Source: Kiritimatiellia bacterium
Lineage (GTDB): Bacteria; Verrucomicrobiota; Kiritimatiellia; RFP12; UBA1067
NCBI GenBank assembly: GCA_017450695.1
Contig: JAFSTA010000172.1
Span: 1-37,579, forward strand
Reading direction: 5' to 3'
DNA length: 37,579 nucleotides
The position numbers and the translations under genes are program-made. Numbering within the stretch: the stretch's first letter is position 1; every line of letters starts with the position of its first letter. The notes beneath the pieces are model-generated. The model was not told the DNA's origin. It ran no database searches and saw only the letters and a list, made by a program, of their open reading frames with translations. This document shows positions 32,939-37,579 of the stretch, one piece after another.

Positions 32939-35554
32939 TCACTTCTTGTATGGTACGGGATCAGCGAAGTCGCCCTCGAATTCCAGCGGCATCTGAAATA
33001 CATGGAGCGACTTGTCGCAGAAATAGAGGCGGGAGACGGAGGGCTGGCGGCCGTGACCGTCCGCCCAGAAGGCGTAGAAGTCCGGCTGCACATTCAGCGG
33101 CTGGCGCGGGTAGTTCTGGTTGCGCTCGCTGCCGGAGGTGAGCTGCTTCTCCAGCTTCCAGGTCTCGCCCGCATCATGCGAAACCCATGCGGCGATCTCG
33201 CCGCCGGGATTGAAGGGCTGCGGGCCTTTCTCGGAGGCGCCGAGGATGCGCCAGTCGGTGTCGGAGTCGAGGTAGAGCACGGCGAAGTCGTAGTTGCTGT
33301 CGCTGCGGATGCCGGTGTCGATCTCGCGCCACGCCTCTCCCGTCCACTTGGCGAGCTTCCACTCGCGCGGCCCGTTTTCAGGACCGGAACGGTATCCCTT
33401 GCTGATGGTGGAGAGGATGACGGGACGTCCCTTGGAGTCGAACTTCACGCCCTTGATATAGACGTTGCGCTGTTTCTCGGCGTAGGGGACGGCGAGCGCG
33501 GGGTTGTCGCGGCTCTTGATCGGCAGGGCGAGTGTTTCGCCCTTCGCGTTCTGCCACGTCTTGCCGAAGTCCGACGTCTCCATATAGAAAATGTCGGTAC
33601 GCCAGTTGAGTCCCTTGCCCGCCGGGTGCTGGTCGAAGGCGACGCCCAGCTTGTTCCCGAATTGCCACGCGCGCTGGTAATGGCCGTCGTTGAAGAATAC
33701 GAGGCGCGTGCGGTCTGTCCATTCGGTACCGTCCGCGTTACTCGCCATGAAACAGTTGGAACGGCCCGACATCCGTACCTTCCCCTGCTGGTTCAGGTAG
33801 GACGCATGCAGAAAGAGGAATCCGTGGCCCGGCACGTAGAACGGCTGCGGGTAGGAAAAGTTTCCCTCCCAGATTACCTTGAACGACGAGATGTCGTACG
33901 GCTTCTCGCTACGCGCGATGGCGGAGGGACGGCTCTGTCCGTGGCTGGAAGAAAAGACGTAGAGGTAGCCCTTACCGTCAATGCCGATGACGGCGTTGTC
34001 GTGCGCGTCGGTGGTGCGCTTGTCGAAGACGATGGTGGGGCGCGCGAGCCGCTTCGTCTTGTGGTCGAAGTAGGAGACCGACTGGAGGAGCGTCGAGTTC
34101 CGCTCGTCCGTGCCGCCGAAGGTGAAGAAGGTCTTGTCCGCCTCCTTGGAATAGACGGCCATCGGGATATGTCCCGCGCAGTAGGTGCCGAGCCCGCCGG
34201 AATACTTATAGACGTACTCGTCGTTCGACTTCTGGTTGTAGTACCAGATACCGCGGAAACCTGGCGCCTTGCGGTTCAGCAGCACCGGCGCGTTCTGCTT
34301 CAGGTCATCCTCCGGACGCGCCTCGCGGATGCCGGTTTCGACCACCGTGGCGCCGGGTCCCTGCACCGCGCGTCCCTTCGCTTTCTCCAGAATGGAGCGG
34401 CAGAGCCAGAGCAATGCCGCCTGCCCGTGCGCGTCGCCGACAATGCGGGCGCGGTCGAGATACCACTGGCGGCTGTTCTTCGCGTTCGTGCCCACGCAGA
34501 CGCTCGCGACGTTCCCCCACTCGTCCGTACGCGCCACCAGCGCGAGGAATGCCTTGCGGAAGGCGCGGCCGTAGGTCGCCGCGTCGAGCCAACCGTACCG
34601 CACGCCTTCCGCGAACGCATGGGCGAACATCGCCGTGCAGGAGCTTTCCGCCCACGCGCCGGGATCGCCCACGAGCTGCGCCCACATGCCGTCCTCGCGC
34701 TGGCGGTCGAGCAGCGCCTTCATCATCTTGCGGTACCCGTCGAGGATGCGCGCGTGGTACTCGTTGTCGGCGGGCAGGTACTTCAGCACGAGCGGCATCG
34801 CCGCCGCGACCCAACCGTCCCCGCGCCCCCACACGAACGGCGCGAACGGCGCGTGGTGGAAGAGCCCGTCGGGCAACTGCAACCGGTCGAGGTAGAGCGC
34901 CAGTTCCTTCGCCGCCCGGTCGATGTACTTGCGGTCGCCCGTCACGCGATAGGCCTGTGTCTGGATCAGGGAGATCATGTAGGTGTCGTCGATCCACGGT
35001 CGCGTCTGGTCGGTGTACCCCTGCCTCCACCATTCGAGGCGCTTCTCGTAGCTTCCGAACGCATGTTCGCCCGGCTTCGGTTCCTCCCACTGCCGATCCG
35101 CATAGAAAAGCCCCAGTTCCCGCGCCTTCTGGTCGCCCGTGAGCAGCGCGATCTCCAGCGGCACCGAACCGACGATCGTGTAATCGACGTGCTTGTACTT
35201 CGACAGCATCCCGGCTTTCTCCCCGTAGTACGGATCGAACGCCGCGATCAGTTTCTTCTCCAGTTCCGTCTCGCCCAGAATCCGGGCGCACTCCAGCGCG
35301 TTGACCCAGAGGCTCACCACGGAATACTGGATGTGCTTGCCGCCTCCGTAGGCGACCTTGCTGCGGTATCCGTTCGTCGGGCAGTAGCGGTCCGGCGAGG
35401 TGGAGAGGAACTGGTTCGCGATCTTCCGGCTCACGTCCGACGGACGGCAGTCCACCGGCCATCCCGTGAACGGATCGCCCGCCGAATGGGCGAGACCTCC
35501 CGAAAGGAATGCCAACAGGCAGGTTATGGACAAAGTATGAATTCCTTGTTTCAT
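32939..35554 (-). CDS. GH105-type unsaturated uronyl hydrolase fused to a BNR-4-type domain (possible lyase)
   Basis: This 871-aa protein has a signal peptide (about 1-25). Residues about 40-410 form a GH88/GH105-like barrel: WIDDTYM (187-193) holds the expected catalytic Asp pair, and WGRGDGW (242-248) is typical of these unsaturated glucuronyl/galacturonyl hydrolases. Residues about 430-871 resemble BNR-4 beta-propellers (DAHDNAVIGIDGKGYLYVF; WRTDIFYMETSDFGKTW), a fold also used by ulvan-type lyases. A lyase-plus-hydrolase fusion would cut a chain and then remove the unsaturated end sugar. The ATG overlaps the regulator's stop (ATGA) with GAGGAG. The heparinase-like gene follows immediately. 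Confidence 0.88.
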   Translation of the reverse strand: MKQGIHTLSITCLLAFLSGGLAHSAGDPFTGWPVDCRPSDVSRKIANQFLSTSPDRYCPTNGYRSKVAYGGGKHIQYSVVSLWVNALECARILGETELEKKLIAAFDPYYGEKAGMLSKYKHVDYTIVGSVPLEIALLTGDQKARELGLFYADRQWEEPKPGEHAFGSYEKRLEWWRQGYTDQTRPWIDDTYMISLIQTQAYRVTGDRKYIDRAAKELALYLDRLQLPDGLFHHAPFAPFVWGRGDGWVAAAMPLVLKYLPADNEYHARILDGYRKMMKALLDRQREDGMWAQLVGDPGAWAESSCTAMFAHAFAEGVRYGWLDAATYGRAFRKAFLALVARTDEWGNVASVCVGTNAKNSRQWYLDRARIVGDAHGQAALLWLCRSILEKAKGRAVQGPGATVVETGIREARPEDDLKQNAPVLLNRKAPGFRGIWYYNQKSNDEYVYKYSGGLGTYCAGHIPMAVYSKEADKTFFTFGGTDERNSTLLQSVSYFDHKTKRLARPTIVFDKRTTDAHDNAVIGIDGKGYLYVFSSSHGQSRPSAIARSEKPYDISSFKVIWEGNFSYPQPFYVPGHGFLFLHASYLNQQGKVRMSGRSNCFMASNADGTEWTDRTRLVFFNDGHYQRAWQFGNKLGVAFDQHPAGKGLNWRTDIFYMETSDFGKTWQNAKGETLALPIKSRDNPALAVPYAEKQRNVYIKGVKFDSKGRPVILSTISKGYRSGPENGPREWKLAKWTGEAWREIDTGIRSDSNYDFAVLYLDSDTDWRILGASEKGPQPFNPGGEIAAWVSHDAGETWKLEKQLTSGSERNQNYPRQPLNVQPDFYAFWADGHGRQPSVSRLYFCDKSLHVFQMPLEFEGDFADPVPYKK

Positions 35555-36693
35555 GGTTCTCCTCTTTTCGTTGAGAGTGTTTCCCGTTTCCGGGCAGACT
35601 TCGGCTCCGCCTTCCGCGCGGTCGATTCGCGCACGATCAGCGGGGCGTCCAAATACACGGTTCGCGGCGCAAGCCCCGGATTCCGAATCCGGTCGAGAAG
35701 CAACCGGAACGCGGTTCGGGCAATCGCCTCGCAGGGCTGGTGGATCGTTGTCAGGCGCGGCGTGAGCGCATTGGCCAGCTCGCAGTCATCGAACCCCGTG
35801 ACCAGGATGTCATCCGGCACGCGCTTGCCCAGCGCCCGCAGCTGCTCGTACAGGTTCATCGCCATCCGGTCGTTGCTGCAGAGAATCGCCTCCGGCATCC
35901 CGTGGCGGTTCAGCAGTTGGCGAAGCGCGGCGGGCGCGTCATTGGCGACGGAGAGGACGCTCTCGCTCCGTTTCGCCTCGTCCATCGCGAGCCGGTACCC
36001 CGCCACGCGGTTCCGGTGGCTGGCGCCCAGCGTGGGATGCGTCAGGAACGCGATGCGGCGGCAGCCCAGCGAAAGCAGGTAGCGCGTCATCCGGAACCCC
36101 GCGTTCACGTTGTCGATCCCGATGACGTCATACGAACTGCGCCGCGGAAAGGCGACCGTATCGCAATCGGCGAGCACGACGGGAATCCGCGCCTTGGCGA
36201 AGATGGAGAGGATGGCTTCGTTGACATCCTGCGAGTTCTCCAGATTCTGCAGCGGATGGAAGATCGCGCCGCGCACCTGTGAACGTACGAGGTTCTCGGC
36301 GATCTGCACGGCGGAACTCGCCCGCCACCCGATGTCGATCGTCGTCACGTCCGCGAGCATGAACGTAAAGCCGTTCTCCTGCGCCTGCCGCACGATCTCG
36401 CGGCAGATCGGCACGAAGATATCGCAGTGCGAAACAGGCATGAACAAACCGATCGCCCCGTCCGAAAGCGGTGTGCAGGGATGGGAGACCGGAAACGTCC
36501 CGCTGCCCGGACGACGCTCAACCAACCCCATGCGGGCCAGCTCCGCCAGCGCCCGGCTCGCCGTCGCCCGCGCCACGCCGAAACGCTGCATCAAGGCGCG
36601 TTCGCTCGGCAACGGATGTCGCTCGTCGAACTTCCCGTTCAGAATCTGCGTTTTCAGCGCATCGATAATCGTTTTCGTCTTACCCTTGATCAT
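35551..36693 (-). CDS. GntR-LacI hybrid transcriptional regulator
   Basis: This is a 380-aa protein. Residues 1-70 form a GntR winged helix (LPSERALMQRFGVARATASRALAELARMGLVERRPGSGTF is the signature region). Residues about 78-365 form a LacI/periplasmic-binding-type sensor (IGLFMPVSHCDIFVPICRE; PEAILCSNDRMAMNLYEQL; DDILVTGFDD). This layout is seen in AraR-type sugar-responsive repressors. It is the first gene of the glycan operon and likely controls it according to a sugar or uronate ligand. ATG at 36693 has AGGT upstream. A 14-bp palindrome (36762-36775) is its best candidate operator. Confidence 0.92.
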   Translation of the reverse strand: MIKGKTKTIIDALKTQILNGKFDERHPLPSERALMQRFGVARATASRALAELARMGLVERRPGSGTFPVSHPCTPLSDGAIGLFMPVSHCDIFVPICREIVRQAQENGFTFMLADVTTIDIGWRASSAVQIAENLVRSQVRGAIFHPLQNLENSQDVNEAILSIFAKARIPVVLADCDTVAFPRRSSYDVIGIDNVNAGFRMTRYLLSLGCRRIAFLTHPTLGASHRNRVAGYRLAMDEAKRSESVLSVANDAPAALRQLLNRHGMPEAILCSNDRMAMNLYEQLRALGKRVPDDILVTGFDDCELANALTPRLTTIHQPCEAIARTAFRLLLDRIRNPGLAPRTVYLDAPLIVRESTARKAEPKSARKRETLSTKRGEP

Positions 36694-36719
36694 ACCCGAC
36701 CTGTTTCAATCAACGCTTC

Positions 36720-36725
36720 AGTATA
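36720..36725 (-). promoter_or_regulatory. Possible -10 element of the regulator operon
   Basis: TATACT on the minus strand lies about 27 nt before the regulator start. The -35 at the matching distance (TGTTAG) is weak. Confidence 0.3.
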
Positions 36726-36761
36726 ACAAATCCACCCGCCCCCTAACACCCCTTTTCTCAT

Positions 36762-36775
36762 GTGGACTAGTCCAC
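36762..36775. promoter_or_regulatory. Candidate operator: perfect 14-bp palindrome
   Basis: GTGGACTAGTCCAC is a perfect palindrome about 70 nt upstream of the GntR-LacI regulator start. Its size and symmetry suit a dimeric winged-helix repressor. I saw no second copy in the window. Confidence 0.45.
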
Positions 36776-36838
36776 TTTTTCACGTATGCGCCAGCATTCC
36801 GCACGGGAATGTCAATGAGAATCAGTATGTCTCACGCG

Positions 36839-37290
36839 GAGATCGGGAGGGTCGCGCCCCGTCGCGACCGCACCGCCGAACACGCGAACCCGCCAACGGA
36901 TTCTCGCGCAGAGATCGGGAGGGACGCGATTCATCGCGTCCGCACCGCTGAACACGCGAGCCCGCCAACGGATTCTCACGCGGAGAAAGGGAGGGTCGCG
37001 CCCCGTCGCGACCACACCGCCGAACACGCGAGCCCGCCAACGGATTCTCACGCGGAGATCGGGAGGGTCGCGCCCCGTCGCGACCGCACCTCTGAACACG
37101 CGAACCTGCCAACTTATTCTCACGCGGAGAAAGGGAGGGACGCGATTCATCGCGTCCGCACCGCCGAACACGCGAACCCGCCAACGGATTCTCACGCGGA
37201 GATCGGGAGGGTCGCGCCCCGTCGCGACCGCACCTCTGAACACGCGAACCCGCCAACGGATTCTCGCGCAGAGAAAGGGAGGGACGCGAT
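36839..37290. repeat. 72-bp tandem repeat array with alternating hairpin stems
   Basis: Six full units start at 36839, 36911, 36983, 37055, 37127 and 37199, and a seventh starting at 37271 decays after about 20 nt. Each begins GAGA(TC/AA)GGGAGG and contains a hairpin, then about 35 nt of conserved text (GAACACGCGAACCCGCCAACG). Two stem types occur: GGTCGCG-CCCCGT-CGCGACC (units 1, 3, 4, 6) and GGACGCGA-TTCA-TCGCGTCC (units 2, 5). Because 72 is divisible by 3, long spurious ORFs run through on both strands. Confidence 0.9.
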
Positions 37291-37350
37291 TCCTCATTTC
37301 CGCATTTTCTGTAATTCTATAAAAATCAAGTAAACCCCCATGAAATAAGG

Positions 37351-37376
37351 GCGAAATTAACTTTTTGTAATTTCGC
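37351..37376. repeat. 9-bp perfect hairpin in the right-hand intergenic region
   Basis: GCGAAATTA-ACTTTTTG-TAATTTCGC. No T-run follows on either strand. It lies 100 nt past the stop of the partial right-edge gene. Confidence 0.6.
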
Positions 37377-37474
37377 AAATCATGTGCGGAGGGTTGCTTT
37401 TGTGCGCGAAATCCGCCATTTTTCTTGCGAGTTCCTTGCGAGGAAAACGAGGGAATGGAACGGAGGGTCGCGCC

Positions 37475-37579
37475 TCACCTCCGCGCCTCGCGGATGAGCG
37501 ACAGGGCGCCGGACTTCAGCTCCTCTATCCTGTCGGCGAGGCTCTGCGGGACGGGCCTGCCGTTCTTTTCAAGCTTCTC
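37475..37579 (-). CDS. C-terminal 34 codons of a gene entering from the right edge
   Basis: The frame is open from the window edge to TGA at 37475-37477, encoding EKLEKNGRPVPQSLADRIEE then LKSGALSLIREARR. The codon use is GC-rich and clean, and the peptide is predicted helical. Too little remains to name a family. Confidence 0.6.
   Translation of the reverse strand, partial: EKLEKNGRPVPQSLADRIEELKSGALSLIREARR

Larger units (their letters stand above)
29248..36693 (-). other. Predicted glycan-utilisation operon
   Basis: Regulator, GH105-BNR fusion and heparinase-like genes overlap or nearly overlap; the M14 lipoprotein gene follows after 89 nt. The beta-strand protein gene (26962-29154) is 93 nt further on and is probably co-transcribed. 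Confidence 0.65.

Noticed and set aside
32858-36082. 1074-codon open frame on the plus strand
   Set aside because: It is a shadow of the GH105-BNR and regulator genes, which carry recognisable catalytic and DNA-binding motifs.
36839-37290. CRISPR array
   Set aside because: Units repeat over their full 72 bp without unique spacers, and no cas genes are present.
36110-37333. 407-codon plus-strand frame with repeated peptide units
   Set aside because: Its repeated part is the 72-bp DNA array, open on both strands only because 72 is divisible by 3; the rest is antisense to the regulator.

Overview
The window is a bacterial chromosome segment in which every gene I can support lies on the minus strand. 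The gene repertoire points to the Planctomycetes-Verrucomicrobia-Chlamydiae group, most likely Kiritimatiellota or a relative from a gut or anaerobic habitat. The clues are very large secreted proteins built from fibronectin III, InlB/Listeria-Bacteroides and calcium-binding DGDG repeats, an autotransporter-type beta-strand protein, SHOCT lipoproteins, uronate-polysaccharide enzymes and abundant intergenic hairpin repeats. This placement is inferred from gene content. No rRNA, tRNA, CRISPR array or transposase was seen.

Region 1 (1-4253) holds a secreted helical protein cut by the left edge (1-738) and, directly upstream of it in transcription, a large secreted metzincin-like metalloprotease (750-4253). 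Region 2 (4254-5170) is non-coding and full of hairpin repeats, ending in a long inverted repeat.

Region 3 (5171-25607) reads as one long transcription unit of 13 confident genes, transcribed right to left. Most genes overlap by 4 nt (ATGA) or lie within 15 nt of each other. In order of transcription it encodes: three SHOCT lipoproteins; a membrane-anchored helical protein; a 1551-aa secreted lipase-like protein; an AT-rich cytoplasmic block (PIN nuclease-ankyrin fusion, SPASM-type radical SAM enzyme, P-loop kinase-HAD phosphatase fusion, uracil-phosphoribosyltransferase-like enzyme); a 1483-aa secreted C10 (streptopain-type) cysteine protease; two paralogous proteins of unknown family; a possible 30-aa ORF; and a GT-A glycosyltransferase-like protein. 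The cytoplasmic block sits between two giant secreted enzymes that share their accessory domains. It is the best candidate here for an undescribed system: the predicted activities suggest making or repairing a nucleotide-like or RNA-linked product plus a radical modification, but no known pathway fits all of it.

Region 4 (25608-26961) is a 1.35-kb intergenic region with several strong hairpins, a duplicated 135-bp repeat, a possible promoter for the long operon, and a probable 27-aa small protein with a strong ribosome binding site.

Region 5 (26962-36693) is a polysaccharide-utilisation-type operon: a GntR/LacI hybrid regulator, a GH105-BNR fusion, a heparinase II/III-like lyase, a Tat-type M14 peptidase lipoprotein and a secreted beta-strand-repeat protein. 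Together they suggest regulated breakdown of a uronic-acid-containing glycan. A perfect 14-bp palindrome upstream of the regulator is a candidate operator. Region 6 (36694-37579) has six full copies of a 72-bp tandem repeat whose core is a hairpin with interchangeable stems, then the last 34 codons of a gene entering from the right edge.
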